Below, one piece after another: positions 1 to 7,368 of a DNA stretch of 14,293 nt (position 1 is its first letter; each line of letters opens with the position of its first letter). The DNA is taken from contig JANOFE010000272.1 of the NCBI GenBank assembly GCA_031413495.1, positions 1 through 14,293 of the forward strand, in the 5' to 3' direction. The position numbers and the translations under genes were made by a program. The notes under the pieces were generated by a model. It made no database searches. It was not told where the DNA came from and saw only the letters and a program-made list of their open reading frames with translations. Origin of the DNA: JACMNW01 sp031413495 (GTDB lineage: Bacteria; Pseudomonadota; Alphaproteobacteria; Rhodobacterales; Rhodobacteraceae).

Positions 1-1704
1 GGCCACCGCTTCCTTGCCCCCGCCCGTTTCGCCGTATCCTCATTCGACGATTACACCGCCAAACTGCGCCGCGCCTTTGTGATGCTGGATAGTGCGGAAC
101 GCGAGGCGCATATCTGGAACGACGCCACCAATCAGGCCTTCGCCAGTGGCATGGAAGTTGTCCCCGATGCTGGCCTGCTGACCGAAGTGGCCGGGCTGGT
201 CGAATGGCCTGTTGTGCTGATGGGCAAAATCGGTGAGGCGTTTTTGGGGCTGCCTGCGGAGGTGCTGCAAACCTCGATGCGGGAACATCAAAAGTTCTTC
301 TCGGTCCGTGCCAAGTCAGGTCGGATTGAAGGCTTTGTCACCGTCGCCAATACGGTAACGAAAGACCACGGGGCGACGATCCTTGCGGGCAATCAAAAGG
401 TGCTGTCGGCGCGGCTCTCGGACGCGATATTCTTTTGGGAGAATGACCTACGGGTTGCCAAGGCTGGCATGGGTGAATGGGCCGATGGCCTGAAGTCCGT
501 GACCTTCCACAACAAACTGGGCAGCCAGTTTGATCGGGTGGAGCGCATCGCCGCCCTCGCCGCCGAAATCGCCCCCTTGGTCGGCGCGGATGCCGCTGAG
601 GCAGCCCTTGCCGCCCGCACCGCGAAACTCGATCTGCGCTCCGCCATGGTCGGCGAATTCCCCGAACTGCAAGGCACGATGGGCCGCTATTACGCAGCCG
701 AGGCGGGCCTGTCCCCCGCCGTGGCCAACGCCGCCCGCGACCACTACGCGCCCTTGGGGCCAAGCGATGCCGTGCCAAGTGAGCCTGTATCGGTGGCCGT
801 GGCGCTGGCGGATAAGATCGACACGCTGACGGGGTTCTGGGCGATTGATGAGAAACCTACGGGGAGTAAGGATCCCTTTGCGCTGCGCAGGGCGGCGCTG
901 GGGGTTATTCGGTTGGTGTTGGGGAATGGGGTTTGCCTCCCAATTACGATGTCTCTAGCGGTTGGACTTTTGCGCGCCAAACAGGATGCAGTGTTTGTTG
1001 AGAATAAAGCTCTTAGAGAAAAATATGCTAAAGAAATGGCCGCGGCATCGGGTATCCCAAAACTGCAAGTCGTGATGGCTAAATGGCTAGTAGACCAAGG
1101 GCCAATACCAAATTTGAAGGTTAACCAGACATTCAATTTGGCCGAAAAAAACGTTGATTTCAGCCCGGTGCCTGAGGCACTCGACCTCCTCGCCTTCTTC
1201 CACGACCGCCTCAAAACCTACCTCCGCGATCAGGGCATCCGACATGATGTCATCGACGCCTGTCTCGCCATGCCCGGCAATGATGACCTGACCCTGCTGG
1301 TCAAACGCGCCGAGGCGCTGGCGGCGTTCCTGAAAACCGATGATGGCCCGAACCTGCTGCAAGGCTACAAGCGCGCGTCAACGATCCTTGCCCAAGCCGA
1401 AGCAAAAGACGGCGTTGAATATTCCTACGGGGCCGACTTGCGCTTTGCCGATTGCGACGAAGAACGCAGCCTATTTGTCGCCCTTGATGCCGCCGAGGCA
1501 AAGATCACCCCGGCGATGAAGCGCGAGGATTTCGCCGCCGCAATGGCCGCGATGGCCAGCCTGCGCGCGCCCATCGACGGGTTTTTCACCGCCGTGCAGG
1601 TGAACGCCGACAGCGAAATCCTGCGCCGTAACCGGTTGAACCTGCTGCACCGCATCCGCTCGCTTTGCGGCCAAGTGGCAGACCTCACCAAACTCGACGG
1701 TTAA
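1..1704 (+). CDS. glyS: Glycyl-tRNA synthetase beta subunit, 5'-truncated by the window edge
   Basis: The open frame runs from base 1 to a TAA at 1702-1704 (567 residues visible); the true start lies upstream, since the frame is already coding at base 1 (GHRFLAPARF). The product is the beta chain of the bacterial alpha2beta2 glycyl-tRNA synthetase, which charges tRNA-Gly in the cytoplasm. The E. coli chain is 689 residues, so more than 100 N-terminal residues are missing. Visible family landmarks are the HD-like region (HYAPLGPSDAVP, then ALADKIDTL), the conserved PTGSKDPFALRRAALG stretch, and a C-terminal DALR-type helical anticodon-binding domain (about the last 100 residues, ending in NRLNLLHRI and VADLTKLDG). 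glyQ would be expected upstream. An internal segment (about 941-1160) is much poorer in GC than the rest and uses codons rare elsewhere in the gene (AGA, CTA, ATA); it falls between the PTGSKDPF core and the DLLAFFHDRLKTYLRDQG segment, where family members vary in length. No frameshift was seen. Confidence 0.97.
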   Translation, partial: GHRFLAPARFAVSSFDDYTAKLRRAFVMLDSAEREAHIWNDATNQAFASGMEVVPDAGLLTEVAGLVEWPVVLMGKIGEAFLGLPAEVLQTSMREHQKFFSVRAKSGRIEGFVTVANTVTKDHGATILAGNQKVLSARLSDAIFFWENDLRVAKAGMGEWADGLKSVTFHNKLGSQFDRVERIAALAAEIAPLVGADAAEAALAARTAKLDLRSAMVGEFPELQGTMGRYYAAEAGLSPAVANAARDHYAPLGPSDAVPSEPVSVAVALADKIDTLTGFWAIDEKPTGSKDPFALRRAALGVIRLVLGNGVCLPITMSLAVGLLRAKQDAVFVENKALREKYAKEMAAASGIPKLQVVMAKWLVDQGPIPNLKVNQTFNLAEKNVDFSPVPEALDLLAFFHDRLKTYLRDQGIRHDVIDACLAMPGNDDLTLLVKRAEALAAFLKTDDGPNLLQGYKRASTILAQAEAKDGVEYSYGADLRFADCDEERSLFVALDAAEAKITPAMKREDFAAAMAAMASLRAPIDGFFTAVQVNADSEILRRNRLNLLHRIRSLCGQVADLTKLDG

Positions 1705-1734
1705 GCCCTTCATCTGTTCATAAATATCCCACGG

Positions 1735-1797
1735 GGGTGCGGGGGTGTGAAACCCCCGCTGGCTGGCGGCGGGTGCGGGGGTGTGAAACCCCCGCTG
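1735..1797. repeat. Tandem pair of 27-bp repeats, each a hairpin
   Basis: Two identical 27-bp units occupy 1735-1761 and 1771-1797, with a period of 36 bp. Each contains a perfect inverted repeat, GCGGGGGT-gtgaa-ACCCCCGC (1739-1759 and 1775-1795), with 8-bp arms and a 5-nt loop. The pair begins 31 bp after the glyS stop and ends before the likely start of the PPDK-like gene. No T-tract follows either hairpin, so they do not look like standard intrinsic terminators. A REP-like intergenic element or an mRNA-stabilising/processing structure is possible; this is inference. Confidence 0.8.
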
Positions 1798-1811
1798 CGG
1801 CCCTGTAACGC

Positions 1812-1839
1812 TTGCGTGACGGGGCAAACCCACTATGCT
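1812..1839 (+). promoter_or_regulatory. Possible sigma-70-type promoter of the PPDK-like gene
   Basis: TTGCGT (1812-1817) and TATGCT (1834-1839) are separated by 16 bp, close to the -35/-10 layout of housekeeping promoters. The predicted transcript would begin about 17-20 nt upstream of the GTG at 1864. The match is by eye and the elements are only moderately close to consensus. Confidence 0.35.
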
Positions 1840-1863
1840 GCGCTTGAAACCAAAGGTGCCGCA

Positions 1864-4401
1864 GTGCAGAAACTTGATACCACAGCCGATTTTGCCGAGA
1901 TCACGCCGCAGGCGTCGATCAAAACGGCAACGCATGGCTGGCGGGCAAAGTGTTTGCAGCGGCTGGTGCGCCTTGATTTGCCGGTGCCGAAAACCGTATC
2001 CTTGCCGGCCGCTACCGTGCGGGCGATTGCGGCAGGCCACCCTGTGGATTGCGAAGCAATCCTGGGGCATTTCGGGTCGGCCCCTTTGATTTCGGTGCGC
2101 CCCAGCCCGGAAAACCCCGAATGGGGCGGGCCGGGGTCGATCCTCAACATCGGGCTGAACGCGGCGCGACATAAGGTACTGTGCGACAGCCACGGGCAAC
2201 CGGCGGGCGATGCGCTGTATCTGCGGTTTGTGCAAAGCTATGCCACCCATGTGGCGCGGCTGGAACTGGATATGCACGGCGATAGAAACGGCGGCGCGCT
2301 GCAATCGGCGTTGCAAAGTTACAGTCGCGAGATGGACGAGGAATTCCCCGAAGACCCCGCCAAACAACTGGCCGAAGTGCTGCGGTCGATGGCCCGCGCG
2401 TGGGAAGGCACCTCGGCCCGCTTGCTGCGCCAAGCCAAGGGGGCACCGGAAGGGGCAGGGCTGGGTCTGGTGGTGCAGGAAATGGCGCAAGGCATCGGGC
2501 AGGGAATTTCCGGGTCGGGCGTCATACAGTTTGTCGATCCGGTCACCGGAATGCCACGCGTGATCGGTCGGTATCTGGGCCAAAGTCAGGGGCGCGATGC
2601 GCTGACAACGACCGAAGCCATGTATCTGACGCGTGATCCGCGCGGGCCGTCGTTGGAAGATCTGGCGCCGGAAATTTTTGCGGATTTACAGATGTTTGGG
2701 GCGAAATGCCGCCAAAAGCTGCGTGAGGAAATGCAGGTCGAATTCACCGTTGATGGCGGCAGACTTGCGGTTTTGGATGCGGTCAGAGTGGCGCGGTCAT
2801 CGCGTGCGGGCTTGCGCATAGCGGTGACCTTGGCCGATGACGGCGTGATCAGCCGCAATGATGCGATCCTGCGGGTTGAACCACGGGCGTTGACCGAACT
2901 TCTGCACCCGCAGGTTGACCCGCGGGGCGCGCGCGATGTGATCGTGCGCGGCATTGCGGCCAGTCCGGGTGGGGCGACCGGGCGGATTGTGTTTTCATCC
3001 GACGCGGCACAGGCATCAGCCGCGCGGGGCGAACCGTGCATCCTTGTGCGCCGCGAAACCGCGCCGGAAGATATTCGCGGCATGCATTCGGCGGCGGCGG
3101 TGCTGACAGAACGGGGCGGCATGACCAGCCATGCCGCGGTGATTGCGCGGGGTCTGGGCCTTCCCTGCGTCGTTGGCGCATCTGATATGCGGCTGGACGG
3201 CAAGGAGCGGCGGTTAGTCGCCAAAGACGGCCGTGTTTTTTCCGAAGGCGATATCATCACGGTCGATGGCACGGCGGGTGAGGCGTTGATGGGGGCCACC
3301 GAAATGCTGCCGCCCGCACTTGACGACAATTTCCGCAAATTGCTGTCCTGGGCGGATGATGTGCGCGATATCGGCGTGCGCGCCAATGCCGACACCCCCG
3401 CCGATGCGCAAACCGCCCGCAACTTTGCCGCCCAAGGCATTGGCCTGTGCCGGACGGAACATATGTTTTTCGAAGAAGACCGTCTGGTGGCGATGCGCGA
3501 AATGATCTTTGCCGATACACCGAAAGACAGGGCGGCATCCCTTGCCCGCCTGCTGCCGATGCAACGTGATGATTTCGTGCAATTATTTGAAATTATGCAG
3601 GGTCTGCCGGTTTGCATCCGCCTGTTTGACCCGCCCTTGCACGAATTTCTGCCGCATTCCCGTGAAGGCCTGCGTGAACTGGCCGAAGCGCTGGACAGGC
3701 CTTTGTCAGAAGTAACACGGCGGGCCGAGGCGCTGACCGAGGTAAACCCGATGTTGGGCATGCGCGGGGTGCGGTTGGGCGTGGTGCTGCCCGAAATATA
3801 CGACATGCAGGCACAGGCGATCTTTGAGGCGACGGTGGAAATCGCGCGCCGGGGCGACCCTGTGGTGCCCGAGATTATGATCCCGTTGGTGTCTGCCAAG
3901 CGCGAGGTGGAGCTGGTAAAAACGCGGATTGATGCGGTTGCCGCATCGGTGCGAACCAAATCGGGCGTTGCGTTCGATTTCCGCCTGGGTGTGATGGTGG
4001 AAACACCGCGTGCGGCGTTACGCGCCGGTGAGATTGCGCAACATGCAACGTTCCTGTCGTTTGGCACCAACGATTTGACGCAGATGACCTATGGCCTAAG
4101 CCGCGATGATGCGGGGCGGTTCATGAACACCTATGTCCAGCAAGGCGTGTTCGCCGAAGACCCGTTTCATATTCTGGATGTCGACGGGGTGGGGGAATTG
4201 TTGCATATCGGGGCAAACCGAGGGCGCAATACAAGGCCTGATTTGACCTTGTCTATTTGTGGCGAACATGGCGGCAATCCCGAATCAATCGCCTTTTGTC
4301 GGAAGGCCGGGTTCGACTATGTGTCCTGCTCCCCCTACCGTGTGCCCCTTGCACGGCTTGCGGCTGCACACTTGGCGCTGAACGACCCTATGGTTGAATA
4401 A
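1864..4401 (+). CDS. Divergent pyruvate phosphate dikinase-like (PEP-utilising) protein
   Basis: 845 residues from a GTG at 1864, chosen because AAAGG (1852-1856) sits 7 nt upstream and because the longer in-frame start at GTG 1747 would only translate the hairpin repeats. Architecture follows PPDK: N-terminal ATP-grasp/nucleotide domain (about 1-330), phosphohistidine domain (GGMTSHAAVIARGLGLPC, His423) and C-terminal PEP/pyruvate TIM barrel. The barrel keeps the expected residues: Arg530 in GLCRTEHMFF, Arg in CIRLFDPPLHEFLP, Glu in MVETPRAAL, Asn736-Asp737 in GTNDLTQM, and Cys822 in VSCSPYRVP. The nucleotide half is divergent: the GGKGANL lysine motif is not recognisable, SVRSGA has become SVRPSPE (Arg79 kept), Glu293 is kept, but the LQTR motif reads LDAV (Asp305, Val307). 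PPDK interconverts ATP+Pi+pyruvate and AMP+PPi+PEP; whether this protein does so is doubtful. It lies downstream of glyS with its own possible promoter and terminator. Confidence 0.85.
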   Translation: MQKLDTTADFAEITPQASIKTATHGWRAKCLQRLVRLDLPVPKTVSLPAATVRAIAAGHPVDCEAILGHFGSAPLISVRPSPENPEWGGPGSILNIGLNAARHKVLCDSHGQPAGDALYLRFVQSYATHVARLELDMHGDRNGGALQSALQSYSREMDEEFPEDPAKQLAEVLRSMARAWEGTSARLLRQAKGAPEGAGLGLVVQEMAQGIGQGISGSGVIQFVDPVTGMPRVIGRYLGQSQGRDALTTTEAMYLTRDPRGPSLEDLAPEIFADLQMFGAKCRQKLREEMQVEFTVDGGRLAVLDAVRVARSSRAGLRIAVTLADDGVISRNDAILRVEPRALTELLHPQVDPRGARDVIVRGIAASPGGATGRIVFSSDAAQASAARGEPCILVRRETAPEDIRGMHSAAAVLTERGGMTSHAAVIARGLGLPCVVGASDMRLDGKERRLVAKDGRVFSEGDIITVDGTAGEALMGATEMLPPALDDNFRKLLSWADDVRDIGVRANADTPADAQTARNFAAQGIGLCRTEHMFFEEDRLVAMREMIFADTPKDRAASLARLLPMQRDDFVQLFEIMQGLPVCIRLFDPPLHEFLPHSREGLRELAEALDRPLSEVTRRAEALTEVNPMLGMRGVRLGVVLPEIYDMQAQAIFEATVEIARRGDPVVPEIMIPLVSAKREVELVKTRIDAVAASVRTKSGVAFDFRLGVMVETPRAALRAGEIAQHATFLSFGTNDLTQMTYGLSRDDAGRFMNTYVQQGVFAEDPFHILDVDGVGELLHIGANRGRNTRPDLTLSICGEHGGNPESIAFCRKAGFDYVSCSPYRVPLARLAAAHLALNDPMVE

Positions 4402-4432
4402 CCATATAATTCAGGTGGTAACGGCATGAAGC

Positions 4433-4447
4433 GAATGTAAAACATTC
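4433..4447. repeat. Perfect inverted repeat GAATGT-AAA-ACATTC
   Basis: A 15-bp inverted repeat with 6-bp arms lies between the PPDK-like stop (4401) and the SleB-like start (4602), about 155 bp upstream of the latter. It could be an operator half-site pair or the start of the 3' structure of the upstream transcript. I do not recognise it as a known regulator's box. Confidence 0.45.
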
Positions 4448-4451
4448 ACAC

Positions 4452-4485
4452 TTGGGCGGGAAACCGCCTAAATGTGGCATTTTTA
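4452..4485 (+). terminator. Probable intrinsic terminator after the PPDK-like gene
   Basis: GGCGG-GAAA-CCGCC (4455-4468) forms a hairpin with a GNRA-type tetraloop, extendable by a G-T wobble and two A-T pairs to 4452-4471. A five-T run lies at 4480-4484, about 9 nt beyond the stem, so the spacing is looser than in textbook terminators. A weaker 7-bp inverted repeat, TATGGTTGAATAACCATA (4389-4406), straddles the stop codon. Confidence 0.5.
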
Positions 4486-4601
4486 TGTGCTAAATATGTC
4501 ACAAGACTGGACGCCCCCGGCAATGCCTACTAACCCCGGCCTCTGTTGCAGATCGGCTGTTCGGTTTGCGGCGTTGTGACAATAACCGGGACCTTTCGAA
4601 A

Positions 4602-5285
4602 ATGAACTTGCGACAAATCTGGGCGGGTGCCGCTTTGGCATTGACCGTCCTGAGCGGAGCGGGTTTCGCCGAAGTGACGGTGAGCCAATCCAATGACCCG
4701 ACGGCCAACTTGGCCGGGGCGCTTTCCTCTATGCTGGGGGCAGAACATAAAACTGTTGCTGCGATCCCTGACCAACAGTTTGCAAGCCTTGCAAAAGGGC
4801 CAGAACTGCCAGCCGCCAAGGCGAAAAAAGGCAAGGCAAGCGATCTGACTTTGCTGAGCTATGATGCCGTTTGGCTGGCCAGCCAACCCGTGCCTCAGGG
4901 GGATGCTGAATGGCAATGCTTGACCAAAGCGCTGTACTTTGAAGCGCGCGGTGAAAGCCTGAAAGGCCAGTTTGCTGTAGCAGAAGTAATCCTGAACCGT
5001 GCCGACAGCCCAGATTACCCCGCATCTGTCTGCGGTGTTGTCAATCAGGGCGGCCGCAACGGGTGCCAGTTTTCGTTTATCTGTGACGGCTACAAAGATG
5101 TGATGCGTGAAAAAGGTGCCATTGACCGTGCCGGTCGCATCGCGCGGGTAATGTTGGACGGTGCGCCACGCGCCCTGACCGAAGGGGCCACGCATTTTCA
5201 TACACGCGGTGTGCGGCCCGGTTGGGCGCACAAGTTCCCGCGCACCGCAGCAATTGGGGCGCATCTGTTTTATCGGCAGCCCTGA
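4602..5285 (+). CDS. Secreted cell-wall hydrolase, SleB family
   Basis: 227 residues from the ATG at 4602. The in-frame ATG at 4566 was not used because the residues from 4602 form a clean signal peptide: MNLRQ, a hydrophobic run rich in Ala/Leu, then GFA with likely cleavage near residue 23. The C-terminal half (about 105-225) is a SleB/Hydrolase_2-type domain: KALYFEARGES (Glu114 and Glu118, one expected to be catalytic), QFAVAEVILNRA, NGCQFSFICDG, and a closing ATHFHTRGV...WAHKFPRTAAIGAHLFYR. Family members cleave peptidoglycan; in Bacillus SleB acts on spore cortex, but non-sporing alphaproteobacteria carry the domain in envelope proteins, so the role here is probably periplasmic wall remodelling. 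Residues 24-100 form a low-complexity linker rich in Ala and Lys without a recognised domain. It appears to be a single-gene unit flanked by probable terminators. Confidence 0.88.
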   Translation: MNLRQIWAGAALALTVLSGAGFAEVTVSQSNDPTANLAGALSSMLGAEHKTVAAIPDQQFASLAKGPELPAAKAKKGKASDLTLLSYDAVWLASQPVPQGDAEWQCLTKALYFEARGESLKGQFAVAEVILNRADSPDYPASVCGVVNQGGRNGCQFSFICDGYKDVMREKGAIDRAGRIARVMLDGAPRALTEGATHFHTRGVRPGWAHKFPRTAAIGAHLFYRQP

Positions 5286-5304
5286 TCAGAATGTCGCCCG
5301 GCTT

Positions 5305-5350
5305 GCCTTGCCTGCCGCCTTAGGGCAATGCAGGCAGGGCATTTTCGTTT
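5305..5350 (+). terminator. Probable terminator after the SleB-like gene
   Basis: GCCTTGCCTGC (5305-5315) pairs over 11 positions, with one G-T wobble, to GCAGGCAGGGC (5330-5340) across a 14-nt loop that itself holds a small GCC/GGC stem. ATTTTCGTTT follows immediately. It starts 20 nt after the SleB-like stop and ends before folB. Confidence 0.6.
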
Positions 5351-5400
5351 ATGCTGCACTGACCGATGTGGTGCCAGACATTGCGGTAACGGGGCCGACC

Positions 5401-6309
5401 ATGACCAATGATATCCAATTGGCGTTTGCCCATCCTGAAGAACGGGCGGAAGCGTCGGCAGGTGCCGACCCGCGCGACAGGATCAGCCTGCGCAACCATG
5501 TGGTTGACGTGGATATTGGTGCGTTTCAACAAGAACGCGGCCATCGGCAGCGCGTGCAGTTCAACGTCGTCGTCGAAGTACGGCCCAACCCTGCGCCCCT
5601 GGATGATGATGTGGATAGGATTTTATCCTATGATCGGATCACCGAGGCGATCGCCACTGAATTGGCCGCAGAACGCCTTAACCTGTTGGAAACGCTGGCT
5701 GAACGGGTGGCGGAACGGATTTTGGCCGAACCGCAAGCCATGCGCGCTTTTGTGCGGATCGAAAAACTGGACATTGGCCCCTACGCCCTTGGCGTAGAAA
5801 TTGTGCGCAGCAGGGCAGAAACAGGTCTGCGGACGGTCGAGGGGGAGGGTGTTGATCCGGCGTTGCATCCCTTGGTGGTGCATCTGGACAACTTGGCGAT
5901 TGCGTCCCCCGATCTGGCGGCAAGGCTGGACGGTTGGCAGGCATCGGGCCTGCCGGTGATCCTGACCGTTGGCCCGCTGGACATGGCATTGCCGCAAACC
6001 GGGCACCGGCCAACCCAGCGCCGGATCGACCTTTTGGGCATGGAACAAAACGCTTGGGTTCTGGCCGCGCGCGATCCGCGGTGTGTGGTGGTGGAAACCC
6101 GCACTGAAATTGACTGGGCGATGAAACACGGCCGGATGATTGTCTGGGCACCGTCAAAACTGGTGCTGGATGCGGTCGATGGGCCGGCATCACGCGACGC
6201 GGTGGCATTGGCGCTGTGGCTGGCCGAAACGCTTGCCGCGACCCGGTTGATCGTTCACGGCGATGTGACACTTCCGGCGGGAAGCCGCGTGCCAGTGGTG
6301 CGCGCCTGA
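5401..6309 (+). CDS. folB: Dihydroneopterin aldolase with an extra C-terminal domain
   Basis: 302 residues from the ATG at 5401; the frame is open upstream to 5209, but that part overlaps the SleB-like gene and its terminator. Residues about 28-145 form the FolB domain: GAFQQERGHRQRVQFNV with Glu45 at the usual catalytic position, SYDRITEAI, NLLETLAERVAERIL and VRIEKLD with Lys122, then GVEIVRSR. FolB converts 7,8-dihydroneopterin to 6-hydroxymethyl-dihydropterin and glycolaldehyde in folate synthesis. Usual FolB is about 120 residues, so about 155 C-terminal residues are extra. That part (from HPLVVHLDN) has the look of an amino-acid-kinase fold: LLGMEQNAWVLA, VETRTEIDWAMKHGRMIVWAPS and SRDAVALALWLAETLAATRL resemble segments of MfnE-like kinases, but the opening K-GGS-type phosphate motif is absent. 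This assignment is inference. folP follows 48 bp later. Confidence 0.9.
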   Translation: MTNDIQLAFAHPEERAEASAGADPRDRISLRNHVVDVDIGAFQQERGHRQRVQFNVVVEVRPNPAPLDDDVDRILSYDRITEAIATELAAERLNLLETLAERVAERILAEPQAMRAFVRIEKLDIGPYALGVEIVRSRAETGLRTVEGEGVDPALHPLVVHLDNLAIASPDLAARLDGWQASGLPVILTVGPLDMALPQTGHRPTQRRIDLLGMEQNAWVLAARDPRCVVVETRTEIDWAMKHGRMIVWAPSKLVLDAVDGPASRDAVALALWLAETLAATRLIVHGDVTLPAGSRVPVVRA

Positions 6310-6357
6310 CCGCTTGGGGCTTGCCAAAAGCTGGGTCGTGGGCCTAATTCCCGCCCT

Positions 6358-7368
6358 ATGACCTATTTTCGCCCCATCCCGATGACCGACGCCGCCCGTC
6401 CAGCGGGGGCGTTGACCTTGGCCGGGGGATGGTGCTGGTTTGATCGGGTCGAAATTCTGGAACGCAATGCGCCATCCCGCCTTGGCGGGTTGTCAGACAT
6501 GACCTCGGCGCAGCGCGACAAGTTTTCTGCCCCGCGCGCCGATTTTGCCGGGCTTTCGATGGACTGCCCCCGCATCATGGGGATCCTGAATGTGACGCCA
6601 GACAGCTTTTCGGATGGCGGGCGCTTTCTGGACCGGAGTGCTGCATTGGCCCAAGCGACGGCAATGGCGGGTGCTGCGGATATTCTGGATATTGGCGGCG
6701 AAAGCACGCGGCCGGGTGCCGTGGATGTGGACGCAGATGACGAGATTGCACGCACCGCCCCTGTGATAACTGAGCTTCGGGCGGGCAGGTTGGGCATCCG
6801 CATTTCCATTGATACGCGCAAAGCCGTGGTGGCGACCGCAGCGCTGGCGGCGGGGGCTGATATCATCAATGATGTTGCGGCCTTGGGATACGATCCGCAA
6901 ATGGCCGGCGTGGTTGCGCGGTCGGGGGCACCGGTGATTTTGATGCATGCGCAAGGCGCACCTGCCGCGATGCAGGCAGCGCCCAGCTATCAGAATGTCG
7001 TTCTGGATGTCTATGATTGTCTTGAAGAAAAGCTAAAAATGGCCCAAGCAGCCGGAATTGCACGAGAGAAGATTGTGCTTGATCCGGGCATCGGATTTGG
7101 CAAGACGGTTGCGCATAATCTGGCGCTGATCCGGGGGCTGTCGCTGTTGCATGGCTTGGGCTGCCCGATTTTGCTGGGCGCGTCACGCAAGCGGTTCATC
7201 GGCACGATTTCTGGCACCGATGATACAGGCGCACGGCTGCCGGGATCATTGGCGGTGGCTTTGGCAGGGCTGGCACAGGGCGTGCAGATTGCCCGCGTGC
7301 ATGATGTGGGTGAAACGCGGCAGGCTTTTGCCCTGTGGCGGGCAGTAAATGTAGGAGATGCGGCATGA
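6358..7368 (+). CDS. folP: Dihydropteroate synthase
   Basis: 336 residues. It condenses 6-hydroxymethyl-dihydropterin pyrophosphate with p-aminobenzoate to give dihydropteroate, the step after FolB and FolK in folate synthesis and the sulfonamide target. The TIM-barrel signatures are all present: MGILNVTPDSFSDGG (from Met74), DILDIGGESTRPGA, ISIDTRK, DPGIGFGKT, LLGASRKRFIG and a closing ARVHDVGETRQA. The family is usually about 280 residues; here the first 73 residues (FRPIPMTDAARPAGALTLAG onward) are an extension ahead of the barrel, which I associate with Rhodobacterales FolP and for which I know no function. The TGA at 7366-7368 overlaps the glmM ATG, so the two are translationally coupled. 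Confidence 0.97.
   Translation: MTYFRPIPMTDAARPAGALTLAGGWCWFDRVEILERNAPSRLGGLSDMTSAQRDKFSAPRADFAGLSMDCPRIMGILNVTPDSFSDGGRFLDRSAALAQATAMAGAADILDIGGESTRPGAVDVDADDEIARTAPVITELRAGRLGIRISIDTRKAVVATAALAAGADIINDVAALGYDPQMAGVVARSGAPVILMHAQGAPAAMQAAPSYQNVVLDVYDCLEEKLKMAQAAGIAREKIVLDPGIGFGKTVAHNLALIRGLSLLHGLGCPILLGASRKRFIGTISGTDDTGARLPGSLAVALAGLAQGVQIARVHDVGETRQAFALWRAVNVGDAA
7353..7357 (+). promoter_or_regulatory. Ribosome binding site inside folP that sets the glmM start
   Basis: AGGAG lies within the last codons of folP, 7 nt before the overlapping ATG at 7365, and supports the 447-residue GlmM. Confidence 0.8.

Noticed and set aside
1735..1797. Possible CRISPR array from the two 27-bp repeats
   Set aside because: Only two copies with a 9-bp gap, no spacers of normal length and no cas genes nearby.
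1747..1863. Longer start for the PPDK-like protein at GTG 1747
   Set aside because: The added 39 residues are a translation of the hairpin repeats and promoter-like region; the GTG at 1864 has a ribosome site and starts where homology can begin.
2586..4070. 494-residue open frame on the minus strand within the PPDK-like gene
   Set aside because: It is Ser/Arg/Thr-rich shadow sequence typical of an antisense frame in GC-rich coding DNA, with no recognisable motif.
5209..5400. Upstream extension of folB to 5209
   Set aside because: It overlaps the SleB-like coding end and the terminator; the FolB domain starts well after the ATG at 5401.
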